Shown here: in pieces, positions 31,887 through 43,729 of the stretch
How positions within the stretch are numbered: position 1 is the stretch's first letter
How the letters are laid out: each line of letters begins with the position of its first letter
Assembly (NCBI RefSeq): GCF_963678635.1
Contig: NC_087062.1
Span: 72,819,345 to 72,879,344, forward strand
Direction of reading: 5' to 3'
Source: Symsagittifera roscoffensis
Lineage: Eukaryota; Xenacoelomorpha; Acoela; Convolutidae
Length of the DNA stretch: 60,000 nt
Notes under the pieces: generated by a model
The model's database searches: none
The model's input: the letters and a program-made list of their open reading frames with translations, nothing else
Told to the model about the DNA's origin: nothing
Program-made: the position numbers and the translations under genes

Positions 31887-33230
31887 TTGGTAAGGGACTT
31901 GCTGAATTATCCGTTTAGTGAAGATGACAACGACGGGGAAGTCGATGAGCCCCTATTGTTGATGATGCCATCTTCATTTATGTCCCCTACGAAGGAGTCA
32001 CCAGCCAGCCTGTCTCCAGCAGACCCAGTAAGCCTGGTATTGAGCTCACCGAGTGGGGAGGTACATGAACTGCTTCACGAGTCACCTAGGAGAAGAAGAA
32101 TGGAAAGAAAAGAATGCCATGCAAGAATACCTACAGGAATTGACGGAAAACGCTAATCTCGAACGAAAAGAGTATGGCACTGTGATGTCCTCGGAGGCAA
32201 ACGAAATCGGGTTAGAGCATTATTGAAAATCTCTTGGAGGGCGGCCCTCCAGAGATACTTCGATGAAACCATGCATGCGCCCGCGACGGTGGCAGCATTG
32301 CTAGCCTACCCTTGTAAAAGGACTGACTAGCAAGTGGGATTGGCTTGGTTCCTGATGGGAATAATGAGATCAGAATGCGAGGCTGGTAACGATTTGAAAT
32401 CGAACGAGCAGGAGCTGGAAGTGATGGAAGCCCTGCGAGTGTTGAGTAGTAGAGAAGACTCCGCGATAGCCTGGGCTAAGCGCAAATATGCCCTTTGCTT
32501 TCTTAGATTTGTGGTGGATCGTATCCCCACTCCTGTGTTAGAGGAATGAATAAAAACTATTCGGCAAGGGGGAGTTGATCGTGAACGAATTTGTCTAAGG
32601 GCTCTCTTGCAGTCAGGACATGCCGCTGCTGATATCAACCAAGGCGTAAGTAGAGAGCTACCGCAAAATTGAGGAGGCGAGGAGATACTCCAACAAGGAG
32701 CTGAAAGTGAGTCGTGAATCCATTGAAACAGTCAGAGATCCCAAAGAAAAATTCAATCTTGGGGAAGATGAAGTCATTTCAATAGGTATCCGGCATACCA
32801 AGGACAGCGTACAACCCCTTTGTGGATGAGGAAGCCAGGGAGGCATATTTTGAATACGAACATGTCATAATCATTTAATCCTTGATTTCTGAGTCGAGAG
32901 AGTCAAGGAAACCGGCATGTTATTGGTGGAACAACCCAACTGGGAATCATATTGGAGGAACGAGTGGTTGAACTCTCGGTTCCCGAGCTGAATGGGCAAA
33001 ATAGCTTTGAATGTGGTTCAAGGGACGGTCCCTTGAAGACCAGCTTAGTAACCATGTGGGAGGTCATGAAGCCTTCATGGTGCCCACAACCGAACGCTGG
33101 TTTGATCTGGGATATGACGGCAGAGGTCGCTTTGGACTTGGATGATGACGCGACTCTGCATGATTTGGCAGATACACCATCTGTTGGACCTGAAAGTAGA
33201 AAATAAGGACAGAAAACCAGCCACAGAATC
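31887..33230 (+). pseudogene. second block: acidic and helical C-terminal part
   Basis: Acidic, Ser/Pro-rich sequence (31887-32156) is followed by frames 32334-32549 (AWAKRKYALCFLRFVVDRIP) and 32952-33206 (EERVVELSVPELNGQ, DGPLKTSLVTMWEVMKPSW, LIWDMTAEVALDLDDDATLH). The last blocks align with the inverted copy at 46915-47500 (-) as EERVVEPSVPQLEG, DGPLKTRLVTIWELMKRSW and LIWDLTAEVE. The unit is duplicated in the tandem array that starts at 32457. Confidence 0.5.
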
Positions 33231-33402
33231 GTCCAAGGGAACTTCTCCAAGTAAAGGTTTGAAACAAAACGCTTGTCTAGCTTCCAGTTGTGGAACGGAA
33301 GGACACGTATGTGGTACGGGCCATTGCCTAAATACGCTCAGTGAGCAAAATTGCCAACTAGCTAAATTTTATGGAAGACTAAGCATGTCGAACAAGATAT
33401 GA

Positions 33403-34205
33403 ATGGAATTGATTGCGGACTGTCATGGAGTACGGAAGTAAACTTGATCACTGCTTTGGGATTTTGCAGCATGATCAGCTCGATCAAGTCGTTGCAACGC
33501 CTGCAGCGTGCCCATGGGCTGGTTACGTGCTTGAGTGTGGAAGTGTTCACTGGAGCGTTGCAAACGGAGCAGAAAGTTGGAGGTTGGCGAGAAGCTTTGG
33601 AAAACGAGATGAATATGAAGGACAGTGAGGCTAATCATAGACCAACTGGCTCGAAGTATCTGGTGGGTTTGAGCTTCGCACCATAATGTAATAGTAAATA
33701 CCCTACGCACATGGTGGTTATGGATGCGAGGACGCAGCAGATGTTGGTTGACCAATTCTTCTCCTCACCAAAATGCGTACCAGACTGTCGGAGAGGTCGT
33801 ATGACTTACTGACGAAGATCTCTAAGGACAGATCTGAAGGCTAGTTGCAGGAAGTAGTGGGTGAGAACTTCATGAGGTTGAGTGATTGAGTTCCAAAAGA
33901 AAAAGGCGAGTGGAGCATCACCTACTGAATTCTCCACCATGGATGAGAAAGACGATGTGCATCGAATTATGACAGAAGTGCAACTGTTGCTAGGAGCTGC
34001 AGGGTACCGGACACGAAGGAACATTTTAATGACCAATGGGGAGTATCCTTGTCATTGCCTGCCGCAGATGTTGTGGTACCCCAAGCGCGGAAACTTGATG
34101 TTGGTGTGGGACGTGGATGAATTGTTCTCCATGGGGTAACCTGACCGAAACCAGCTGGTGTTAATTGTGGTAGTTAGTGCCATGTTGGCGGTGAGATGGT
34201 TAGAA
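33403..34205 (+). pseudogene. unknown conserved ORF, array copy 1
   Basis: Open segments encode TEVNLITALGFCSMISS, GGWREALENEMNMKD and, after frame breaks, GYRTRRNILMTNGEYPCHC and GNLMLVWDVDELFSMG. No family was recognised. It is the last coding region before the element 3' end. Confidence 0.4.
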
Positions 34206-34207
34206 AC

Positions 34208-36073
34208 GACTCCGCGATAGCCTGGGCTAAGCGCAAATATGCCCTTTGCTTTCTTAGATTAGTGGTGGATCGTATCCCCACTCCTGTGTTAGAGGAATGA
34301 ATAAAAACTATTCGGCAAGGGGGAGTTGATCGTGAACGAATTTGTCTAAGGGCTCTCTTGCAGTCAGGACATGCCGCTGCTGATATCAACCAAGGCGTAA
34401 GTAGAGAGCTACCGCAAAATTGAGGAGGCGAGGAGATACTCCAACAAGGAGCTGAAAGTGAGTCGTGAATCCATTGAAACAGTCAGAGATCCCAAAGAAA
34501 AATTCAATCTTGGGGAAGATGAAGTCATTTCAATAGGTATCCGGCATACCAAGGACAGCGTACAACCCCTTTGTGGATGAGGAAGCCAGGGAGGCATATT
34601 TTGAATACGAACAGGTCATAATCCTTTAATCCTTGATTTCTGAGTCGAGAGAGTCAAGGAAACCGGCATGTTATTGGTGGAACAACCCAACTGGGAATCA
34701 TATTGGAGGAACGAGTGGTTGAACTCTCGGTTCCCGAACTGAATGGGCAAAATAGCTTTGAATGTGGTTCAAGGGATGGTCCCTTGAAGACCAGCTTAGT
34801 AACCATGTGGGAGGTCATGAAGCCTTCATGGTGCCCACAAACGAACGCCGGTTTGATCTGGGATATGACGGCAGAAATCGCTTTGGACTTGGATGATGAC
34901 GCAACTCTGCTTGATTTGGCCGTGATACACCATCTGTTGGCCCTGAAAGTAGAAAAGAAGGACAGAAAACCAGCCACAGAATCGTCCAAGGGAACTTCTC
35001 CAAGTAAATGTTTGAAACAGTACGCTTGTCTAACTTCCAGTTGTGGAATGGAAGGACACGTATGTGGTACGGGCCATTGCCTAAATACGCTCAGTGAGCA
35101 AAATTGCCAACTAGCTAAATTTTATGGAAGACTAAGCATGTCGAACAAGATATGAATGGAATTGATTGCGGACTGTCATGGAGTAACGGAAGTAAACTTG
35201 ATCACTGCTTTGGGATTTTGCAGCATGATCAGCTCGATCGAGTCGTTGCAACGCCTGGAGCGTGCCCATGGGCTGGTTACGTGCTTGAGTGTGGAAGTGT
35301 TCACTGGAGCGTTGCAAAAGGAGCAGAAAGTTGGGTTTGAGCTTCGCACCATAAAGTAATAGTAAATACCCTACGCAGGTGGTTATGGATGCGAGGACGC
35401 AGCAGATGTTGGTTGACCAATTCTTTTCCTCACCAAAATGCGTACCAGACTGTCGGAGAGGTCGTATGACTTACTGACGAAGATCTCTAAGGACAGATCT
35501 GAAGGCTAGTTGCAGGAAGTAGTGGGTGAGAACTTCATGAGGTTGAGTGATTGAGTTCCAGAAGAAAAAGGCGAGTGGAGCATCACCGTCTGAATTCTCC
35601 ACCATGGATGAGAAAGATGATGTGCATCGAATTATGACAGAAGTGCAACTTTTGCTAGGAGCTTCAGGGTACCGGACACGAAGGAATATTTTAATGACCA
35701 ATGGGGAGTATCCTTGTCATTGCTTGCCGCAGATGTTGTGGTACCCCAAGCGCGGAAATTTGATGTTGGTGTGGGACGTGGATGAGTTGTTCTCCATGGG
35801 GTTACCTGACCAAAACCAGCAGGTGTTAATTGTGGTAGTTAGTGCCATGCTGGCGGTGAGATGGTTAGAAACCAATGCCGGCACGAGCGAGCAGAAAAGG
35901 ACGATGTCGACGCCTGAGCAACTGATTAGCGTGAAATTTAACCACAGTTTAGATTTTTTGCGTGAAAGTTAACCACAGCTCTGAGGAAACCCAAAGCCAC
36001 TTAAAGGATATAGGCGAGGCAGAGATTAATGAATGGGTTCCGTGCAGTTATGACGTTATAAGGTCTTTGAAGG
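34208..36073 (+). pseudogene. second-block end, array copy 2
   Basis: Repeats 32457-34205 and adds the true downstream continuation (DQNQQVLIVVVSAMLAVRWL, MSTPEQLISVKFNHSLDF) truncated in copy 1. Frames at 34703-35155 (150 residues) and 35547-35972 (141 residues) are the longest. A ~90-base internal deletion near 35335 removes the GGWREAL block. Confidence 0.45.
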
Positions 36074-37200
36074 TGGAATGGAAGGACACGTATGTGGTAC
36101 GGGCCATTGCCTAAATACGCTCAGTGAGCAAAATTGCCAACTAGCTAAATTTTATGGAAGACTAAGCATGTCGAACAAGATATGAATGGAATTGATTGCG
36201 GACTGTCATGTAGTAACGGAAGTAAACTTGATCACTGCTTTGGGATTTTGCAGCATGATCAGCTCGATCGAGTCGTTGCAACGCCTGGAGCGTGCGCATG
36301 GGCTGGATACGTGCTTGAGTGTGGAAGTGTTCGCTGGAGCGTTGCATACGGAGCAGAAAATTGGAGGTTGGCGAGAAGCTCTGGAAAACGAGATGAATAT
36401 GAAGGGAAGTGAGGCTTATCATAGACCTACTGGCTCGAAGAATCTGATGGGTTCGAGCTCCGCACCTTATTGTAATAGTAAATACCCTACGCACATGGTG
36501 GTGATGGATGCGAGGACGCAGCAGGTGTTGGTTGACCAACTCTTCTCCATACAAAAATGCGTGAGGCTGGCCAGACTGTCGCAGAGGTCGTTTGACTTAC
36601 TGATGAAGATCTCTAAGGACAGATCTGAAAGCGAGTTGCAGGACGTAATCGGTGAGAACTTCATGATGTTGAGTGAGTGAGTTCCAGAAGAAAACGGCGA
36701 TTGGAGCCTTACCTACTGAATTCTCTACCATGGACGAGAAAGACGATGTGCATCGAATTAGGGCAGAAGTGGAACTGTTGCTAGGAGCTTCAGGGTACCG
36801 GACACGGAGGAACATTTTAATGACCCATGGGGAGTATCCTTGTCATTGCCTGCCGCAGATGTTGCTGTACCCCAAGCGCGGAAATTTGATGTTGGTGTGG
36901 GACGTGGATGACTTGTTCTCCATGGGGTTATCTGACCAAAACCAGCAGGTGTTAATTGTGGTAGTTAGTGCCATGCTGGTGGTGAGATGGTTAGAAGCCA
37001 ACGCCGGCACAAGCGCGCAGAAAACGACGATGTCGACGCCTGAGCAACCCATTAGCGTGAAATTTAACCACAGTTTGGATTTTTTTTCAAAACCACTTGC
37101 AGTGTTCTGAGGATACCCGAAGCCATTTAAAGGATGTGGGCGAGGCAGATATTGATGAGTTGGTTCCGTGCAGTTATGACGTTATAAGATGTTACAAGCT
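36074..37200 (+). pseudogene. second-block end, array copy 3 (least broken)
   Basis: Frames 36186-36680 (164 residues) and 36673-37110 (145 residues) overlap by 8 bases in different frames. Together they give the longest version of this unknown protein end: MVVMDARTQQVLVDQLFS, SFDLLMKISKDRSESELQDV, GYRTRRNILMTHGEYPCHC, QVLIVVVSAMLVVRWLEANA. The hydrophobic IVVVSAMLVVRW run is too short to be a sure membrane segment. Function unknown. Confidence 0.45.
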
Positions 37201-38095
37201 GACCTAGAACGAAATGTGAGCCTGTTTGAGGAACCGGTTCCTTTTGCAGGAACCGGGAGCCAAAGGTGAACGTTGGTTTACTGCCGTGTTGCAAACCGAG
37301 GTTGCTGGAGCAGGAAAGTTGGGGCACTGCCCGCAACTCTGTTGACATGTTGCCGAAAGTCCTGGGGGATAGTGAAGCAGGAGAGCAGGAGCAAGCGAGA
37401 ATGGAGTGAGTGATGAAGACGAGACGCGAGATAGAAGAGAGAAAAAAAACTTAATAGTCGTTGTGCGTTAAAACTTGTACCAATCAACTAAGCTTGAATA
37501 TTGAAACTTTTAAACTTTTTCTTTTGCTGTAGTTTGGTTAAACCAGGCTTTGAGAAAAGTTAGGACTGTTAATAAAATTGTTGTGTTACAGCGAAAAAAT
37601 TAGCTTATGTTGTATATATATATATATATAGGCCATAGGTGAGTATATTTACCTATTTAAACCTGACTGGAGTTTTTATCCTGTGTAGGACACAACTTCA
37701 CTTTGTGGCGACCTGGAAGGGTTTGGGTACGCTTGCTCGAAGAGGGTGAGTACCTCCTTACCTTTCCTAGCTACAGAGTTTCTTAGTTTTAATATTCAGG
37801 GCAACAACATAAATGAATAATTATAGTTGGTGAGTGACGTTAAGTTAAATTTGACGGGTGCGTGGCCGTGCCACGTCCCAAAATTTTTTAATCAGCAAGG
37901 GTGAGAAGAAATGTTATAGAAAAATGACGTAAGTAGTCAGAAAAGAAGTTGTATCTAGGACACTCCTCATAGTGCAAATTTTGTGAAAATGTTGGGACGC
38001 GGTGAGTTGAGGTGGAGTAGATGAAGTTCTTTTTCTAATGCGATTTGTAAAGTCGTTTATAGAGGACTGGATCATCACTTGAAAAAAACTCAGAG
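37201..38095 (+). other. 3' non-coding part of the + element
   Basis: No coding signal. It contains an AATAAA at 37571-37576, a possible polyadenylation signal, and a (TA)n run at 37613-37630. A GTTAGTGA-like and C-poor, G-rich stretch leads to the terminal segment. Confidence 0.45.
37613..37630. repeat. (TA)n microsatellite
   Basis: Nine uninterrupted TA dinucleotides preceded by TTATGTTG. Confidence 0.9.
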
Positions 38096-38870
38096 TTATG
38101 AGTTCAATGGGGACTTGAAGGGTACTGTCCGGGGATTTTTTGCCAATCCCTCAGATTGGCACAGTCCGAACTAGCGGCAGCACTAGAAAAACAGCGACAG
38201 AGGCCTTAACGATCATGTATTAATAAGAAAGAGGGTCAGAATATTCTGGAACTTTTTGTTTTCAAAAATTTGATTCTGAGCAGTCTAATTCTGAGAAATG
38301 CAGGAACGGCCTTTTTTAATATAAGAAAACGAGAAAACACAAAACCGGAATTACTGAAGGGAAAATGGTCGATATAAAAAAAGGAAAAACGAGACGTCTG
38401 ATCGTGGTCACAGAACACGATAAGACACTTTGCAGGAAAAGATCCCACGAAAGGAGACTTCAGTGGAAGATCCGGAGCGGAACAGTACCCTCCCATGCCA
38501 CGAAATTGAGTAAACAAGGATGTAATTTTCAGTGGAGCACGGAATTGGAGACTAAATTAGGATACTAAAAACGTAGTAAATAGGATATTCAAGCCGTGTT
38601 TTGAATAACAATCACGTAGTCTGGAGATCCGAGACCCAGCTATGTGGTTGTCTTTGCATACAAACGAAAGCTGATCAAAAGTCGTTTGACTGATGGCCTA
38701 AAAACGTTAACTTTTACTTAGCCCTAGACAGACCAGAAAATCAACTGGATTGGCCGATACGGTGAAAAACGGGTAGAAGTTAGGTAACTAACGCCGGCCA
38801 GTCGTCACAAGGTACTTTTTCTACGCTCCGTCACTATGTAGTATTTGGGCGAACGTTACACTGGTACTTT
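38096..38870 (+). repeat. terminal segment at the right end of the + element
   Basis: Starts TTATGAGTTCAATGGGGACTT ... ACTGTCCGGGGA and matches the reverse complement of 45640-46560 over most of its length. Shared strings include ACTGTCCGGGGA, TCCGGAGCGGA and GGCCATCAGTCAAAC-type sequence. Its 38145-38480 portion repeats 10545-10870. This is the best candidate for the 3' LTR or part of it. Confidence 0.65.
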
Positions 38871-38899
38871 TGTGATAATTATTTGTCATGTTATTTATA

Positions 38900-39935
38900 A
38901 TAACGTTTTCAATTCATTCTTAAACAATCACTACTGCCTCCTTTCAATCCGCAGTTCAAATCTCAATTCTATCTCAAAATCCAACCCAAGATCTTAATGC
39001 TATGTATTCTAACTCTGAATCTCTTTAGATTTCTAATGTTAACGTTTTTTTCCTGTAAGAGGTTCCACCTTTTAGCTATCATCTTATAGCATTCATTAAC
39101 TTGAATATGGCGGCTTTGAGTAGAAATTCTGAAAAAATTTTGGCCTATTGTCTGCCAGATATTGAGCCTACTCTTCGTGAGAGTCCTAATGCCGATCTGC
39201 AGGTAGCCCATATCCTATATTTTTAAGATGAAGTGTCCTTTATCCTAACGATTTAAGACATTTGACAGAGGTGCATGCTCCTGGTTCCTTGTGATGCAAG
39301 GCAAGCAGTCACCTGGGACCGTATCAGCAAATCAATCACTTTACATCGCCGACTGCTCGGATCTTTTTAGTCTAAATGACTGTAAACCAGTAAGAAGACC
39401 AAGGGAAATCAGTTCACAACTGTCGAAGAAGGTTTTTCCTGAAACTGGGGCAGCAGAGGCAGTGGTCAAGAAGTCTGAGGAGTACAGAGGCATTGTGGGT
39501 TCATTATTATGCATATTTATGCAAACAACGCCTGCCTTATATCCTACTGTGACGCAACTCTCCCGTTTCCTGGAGAGTCCATGAGGGGTGTACTGAGTGG
39601 CTGAAAAGATATGCCATTGTTACCCGAAGAACAAGAAACATCTGAATATGTGCTACACTAAGGGCGCTGGCGGTGTAAAACTCTTCGGAACCGCAGAAAC
39701 TGAAAGTGCTGGAGATCTGGACGATAGAGGGTCAGTTAATGGCTACAGCTCTGATTTGCAGAAGGCAGAGGCAGCAGTTAGTTAGAATACCAAGAAGCAG
39801 CCAAATGCAGTCATATATACTAACGAGGCTCTAAAGAGCAGCTGTTCAAGAGGCTCTATATCTGCGATCACTTCTCGATGAGATGGATGTTGCCAATGAA
39901 GAATCAATGAAGAACCCTAAATCCTGATAAGAAAA
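38900..39935 (+). mobile_element. second internally deleted copia element
   Basis: A leader with CAACAATCACTAC-type sequence (38925, compare 9650) is followed directly by the RT tail and RNase H. The organisation matches 9.5-10.5 kb, so both are the same kind of deletion derivative. It lies immediately outside the right terminal segment, as the other lies immediately outside the left one. Confidence 0.6.
39250..39930 (+). pseudogene. copia RT/RNase H remnant, second copy
   Basis: The frame 39291-39584 carries QSLYIADCSDLF, NDCKPVRRPREISSQLSKK, YRGIVGSLLCIFMQTTPALY and VTQLSRFLESP. That is the copia block order F...ckpv.tP, Yr..vGsL.Y, TRPDi..av..lsrf. The next segment gives AETESAGDLDDRGSVNGYSS (like aDaDwAgd...RrStsGy), KKQPNAVIYTNEA and ALYLRSLLDEMDVAN after frame changes. 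It is better preserved than the copy near 10 kb. Confidence 0.75.
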
Positions 39936-41600
39936 GATTTGAATTTTGTGAAAATGACAAGAAATTTATCCTGAAGTTTTTCCTCCTGTCAAAACAAGAA
40001 AACACTAGAGACAGCTAAAAAGAATAATTGCCGTTGTTTAAAACAAGGTCACTTTGACCGCCTTAAAAATCTCGAGAATGAATATATAACTCTGACGCAA
40101 ATCGTAAATCTATCGAGCGAATTTAACTTTATACCTTTTTTGTCGCTCAATTGGATTTTTCGCATTTGTATTTTCATCAATTTTACACAGATGGTCTGTC
40201 AGTTTGGTAGTCAAGCACAGGTGCTATGCATAACCAAATTTTTGTTTGGCCACATGTTAAAATTTTGTCGGAACGATCAAAGAAAAAAATAAAACAAAAG
40301 AAGAACAAAGGGAGCGTGATTATTGTGGAATCCACTTACAACCCCAAAAAGCACAGTTTGGGCTCGTATGTTTACATATGGTAAAAATTCAAACAGAAGT
40401 CACGATTTTTCATCACGATTTTTAGGGCCGTGCAAATCTATTGAGCGAAAGTTCGGATATGCGTAAAAAAACCAGCTTGAACCATCAATGCTTCAGTGAT
40501 CCAGTTAGGAGAAAAACATTGTGTATACCTTTGCTTACAAGGTGAAGTCGACGAATAATGTAAAGCAAATACAGATATGGAATAAGTTCTATTGAAAATC
40601 CACTGAAACATTCAACCATACCGAGATTTTCACGAAGGAAAACGGCAAGGCTTTTTTCTATTGACCAGATTGGAGGACGAAAGCTCAATCGATGTTGTTG
40701 AAGATTAAATTATCGATTGAGAAACACTTTCATGTAATTAGTTTTTTTTACTTATTGACAAAAATTTTACTTATTCTTCTACAGAGATTATATGTTTGTG
40801 AGTATTGTGACTATTCGTTATTTTTTTTGCGAGTCATTTTGCGCGTCTTAAAAGAAAGGGCAGCAAAAAATGTATCAGAACCCGTACGCAACAAAATTTT
40901 CTAAACTGGATGGAAACCTAATTGATAAGCAAACCTAATTTTCTTTGTTTCCTTTACAGAAACTATTTATGTCTCAACTAACGTTAAAATTTTGCAACTT
41001 CTTGATAGAATTATCTGAACTACGATCTCTGCACAATCTAAACGAAATAAGAGTTTATTGTTGCGACTTTCCTAAAAAAAATAACGGAATGTTTGTCCTT
41101 GAGATGGGTTTCTTTCTTTAGACAATTTTCCACTCTTCAACAAGCTCTTTTTGACAAAACTTTCTATCATTCGAAAAGTATTGTTGTTTCGAGCTTAATT
41201 TTGGTAATATTATTTATTAGAAAAATTAAAGCGTAAGCGGAAATTTAAACCGTCTTAGAAATTGTTCGAAATTGGTTGAAAGAGGCTTGTTTGTCAAAAT
41301 TGATTTGTTAAAAGGAGAACACTCTATCATTTTGATAATTTTATGGCGTGTGTTTAGATCAATTTCACAAAAAAAGGAAATTTTAAATTTTTTTTTATCA
41401 TTTAATCTTTTGAAGGTTTTTTTTTGATCTGTTATTACTGCTCCATAGACCATAAAAGGCAATCGGAACTTTCGGGGCTTTACTTAATTCGAAATTTTGT
41501 ACGCGATGGCTGCTTTGCTCTCCGAAGGAAAGTACGATGTAGTCATACCTACTCAAACCAGGAATTGGACCAAAAAAGCCTTAGATCAATCAGAGACCTG
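39936..41600. other. AT-rich region without recognised features
   Basis: I see no domain, repeat partner or RNA gene. Short frames (40485-40688 -, 40692-40904 +, 41226-41462 -, 41424-41615 +) lack recognisable motifs. Confidence 0.5.
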
Positions 41601-41639
41601 ATACTTCGAACGTGATGAAGGGTTCAGATCACATCGCCT

Positions 41640-43660
41640 ACACATGTTAGTGCTAGACAAGCTGTTAGGATTAGAATTTGCCAATTTCAGTAGACAAATG
41701 AAAAAGAAGCCGGAAAAAGATGAAGACAAATGAGGGACTATTGACATGTCGAACGACCATTGCTTCCTCGAGAACGAAGTTAAAGAGGGAGCGACAACGA
41801 GACAACGCGACAAAACGCGAAGGAAATTGAAGCTGATGTACCGCACTTGATTCATCAGTTTGCAACATTGAGCTGGGACTTTTTCGAAAAAAGTCCACCA
41901 ATGATCGCCAAGATCCATAGTTTTATCCCGATGGATTTGAATCTGGCGGAAGGTGAACAAGCGAAACCTACTGAGTTTGTGGATAGGATAAGCAGAACTA
42001 CATTGGAGGCGTTCTGGATTGAGATTGTACGAGGACAAGAAGGCTGTACGAGAGTGGATATCATGTTATAAGGCGTCTGAGCAGGATGGACCGTGTCCTC
42101 CTGGGCCAAAGCGTAACCTGCGCTTTTTCGCTACCTGATTTGATGATTCGTGAAAACAGTTTTCAAATTGTCACTTGTCATGATATTGGCATTGTTTGTG
42201 ACATTTAGAGCAGAGAACTTGCTACAACGATCTGCCGTGCTATTGTGATAAGGAGTACAAAATATGCGACTGGATGCTTTACTGACACTAATCGCCATAA
42301 AATACGGCAGACTGTTAGAAGTTATAACTTAACGAGATATCCGGAGCAGATGCGAGAGGACGTGAAAAATTGCGATCTGCAGCAAAAAGCTAGAGCCTTT
42401 TGGTCAAAGGTGAGGGATCTGAGACATAAGCTAATACAGTATCTCTTACAACAAAATCGTTTCGAAACTGGAGAGGGTGAAAGATTCGAAAGATATGAGA
42501 ATGTGCGACGCAATGTGGGTGGCATGCAACTACTCGCTGATTTGTGTCTGGATATGAGGATTGATCCTCTGGTATTGAAATGGGGAGTCAATGACTATTA
42601 AGCAAAATTTGTTACTGTTATAAACAGTCCAATGATGACGTTTGCATTTCTTGACCCAAAAGTGGCCTTCAGGAGGTCGGTGCTGCACCTGCACCTCATC
42701 TCAGCAATCGATGGAGGCGCACTCAATTGGTTTGCGCAGACTGTCCCGCCCAAACTCATGAGATGAATTTGCTATTGTGAGAAATGGCGAAGACTTACTA
42801 ATCTGAAGTATCGCTGGAACCGAAATGGCAGCCAATAGTTTCAATAACCACTTCCGTGACAGAATGGGCAAGTGGAAAATTTTTTTTTGAAACGTATCCA
42901 GAATTGTGGAATCTCCGACCGTACGATAAGACAAACGGGGAAATAACAAGCTTCCCAAAACTATTTACATTGTATCAGAAATTGAGGAAGGAAGACTAGG
43001 ATGACCTCAAGAAGTAGACCGAAGAGATACCTGAACATCCTCTCATCAGAAGATTATTGCTCTGAACGCTACCGTACTGCAATACACACAGTATGCGTTT
43101 TTGGAGGAATCAACCAGGCGGAGGATGAGCAAGGCCGCACCTCCTAAGACCCGATAATTTGAGGATTAATGGGCTGAGTTGAACATTGCGCCAACCGTTA
43201 TGAGGGCAAAAGTCAATCTCCAGGAACCGTCAAAACGGTCCTAAATGCTCGGTCAGGTTTCATACCGACAGGAGGGTTGTTGACTAGAGATGTTCTAGCA
43301 GCCTTTGATTGTGAAAAAGCAAGAAGAAAAATCAGCCGGCGAGCTGACAATGCCGAAATTCTTTGCCGAGGAGATAGAGTGACAGCCGAGAGGACGAAGA
43401 TCAGGAGGAAGATCATCAAGCAGGAGAACGGATGAGTGTTGCAGCAAAAAAGACATCGTCCCAAGATAGGAACAGGGGTTCAGCACATGCGAAGATACGA
43501 AGGTGGATGCCCTTTTTTGGGAAGGGATGGGTCTGGTTCTAGCCAGGCCACACTCCACCATAAGCAAACAGAAGGCAACAAACGGGCCCAAGGCCAGTAT
43601 CCCTGTGTGGAAGCTGGGTGAACAGCATACGAGGAAAGTCTAAGAAAGAAGGTTAGAGAC
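41640..43660 (+). pseudogene. diverged relative of the second coding block's helical region
   Basis: The frame 42245-42601 (118 residues) and its continuation align by eye with 30600-31100. Here: REDVKNCDLQ, KVRDLRHKLIQYLLQQNRFE, GMQLLADLCLDMRIDPLVL and later FVTVINSPMM, VLHLHLISAIDGGALNW. There: KIKDWRTLLIQFLLEQNRS, GMPLLIDLALMMRIDPLAL and VYGPVM, VLYVNLFSVVDCSVLIW. Upstream, VLLGQSVTCAFSLPDLMIRE (42090-42140) and RELATTICRA are further conserved-looking pieces. No gag, pol, SGNH or macro module is visible nearby. This is a separate, older or different subfamily copy. Confidence 0.5.
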
Positions 43661-43729
43661 GATGCATCCGAACCCAGGACGAATAATCGGAGAATATTGC
43701 ACAAAACTGAAGAAATTGTAGAAAAAAAA

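Larger units (their letters stand above)
32457..37200 (+). repeat. tandem array of second-block end (1.75 kb and 1.03 kb steps)
   Basis: GACTCCGCGATAGCCTGGGC occurs at 32457 and 34208 (period 1751). GAAGGACACGTATGTGG occurs at 33298, 35051 and 36081 (periods 1753 and 1030). Copy 1 is 32457-34207, copy 2 is 34208-36073 and the partial copy 3 is 36074-37200. Copy 2 lacks about 90 bases (around 35335) present in copies 1 and 3. Copy 1 stops at GATGGTTAGAAAC, where copies 2 and 3 continue. Confidence 0.9.
10545..38870 (+). mobile_element. giant composite gypsy-type element, + strand copy
   Basis: Contains in order: terminal-type segment (10545-10870), leader (to 13730), gag, protease, RT, integrase, acidic extension, macrodomain-like module, spacer (25.7-26.9 kb), second coding block (26.9-37.2 kb) and terminal segment (38.1-38.9 kb). 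The same order, including the macro-to-second-block junction, recurs inverted at 45.6-60 kb. All reading frames are broken. About 28 kb is occupied, of which roughly 8 kb is tandem duplication. I could not identify a primer-binding site, polypurine tract or target-site duplication, so the exact ends are provisional. Confidence 0.55.

Noticed and set aside
41586-42038. 150-codon minus-strand frame
   Set aside because: No motif. The plus strand here carries pieces of the second-block relative, so this is probably its shadow.
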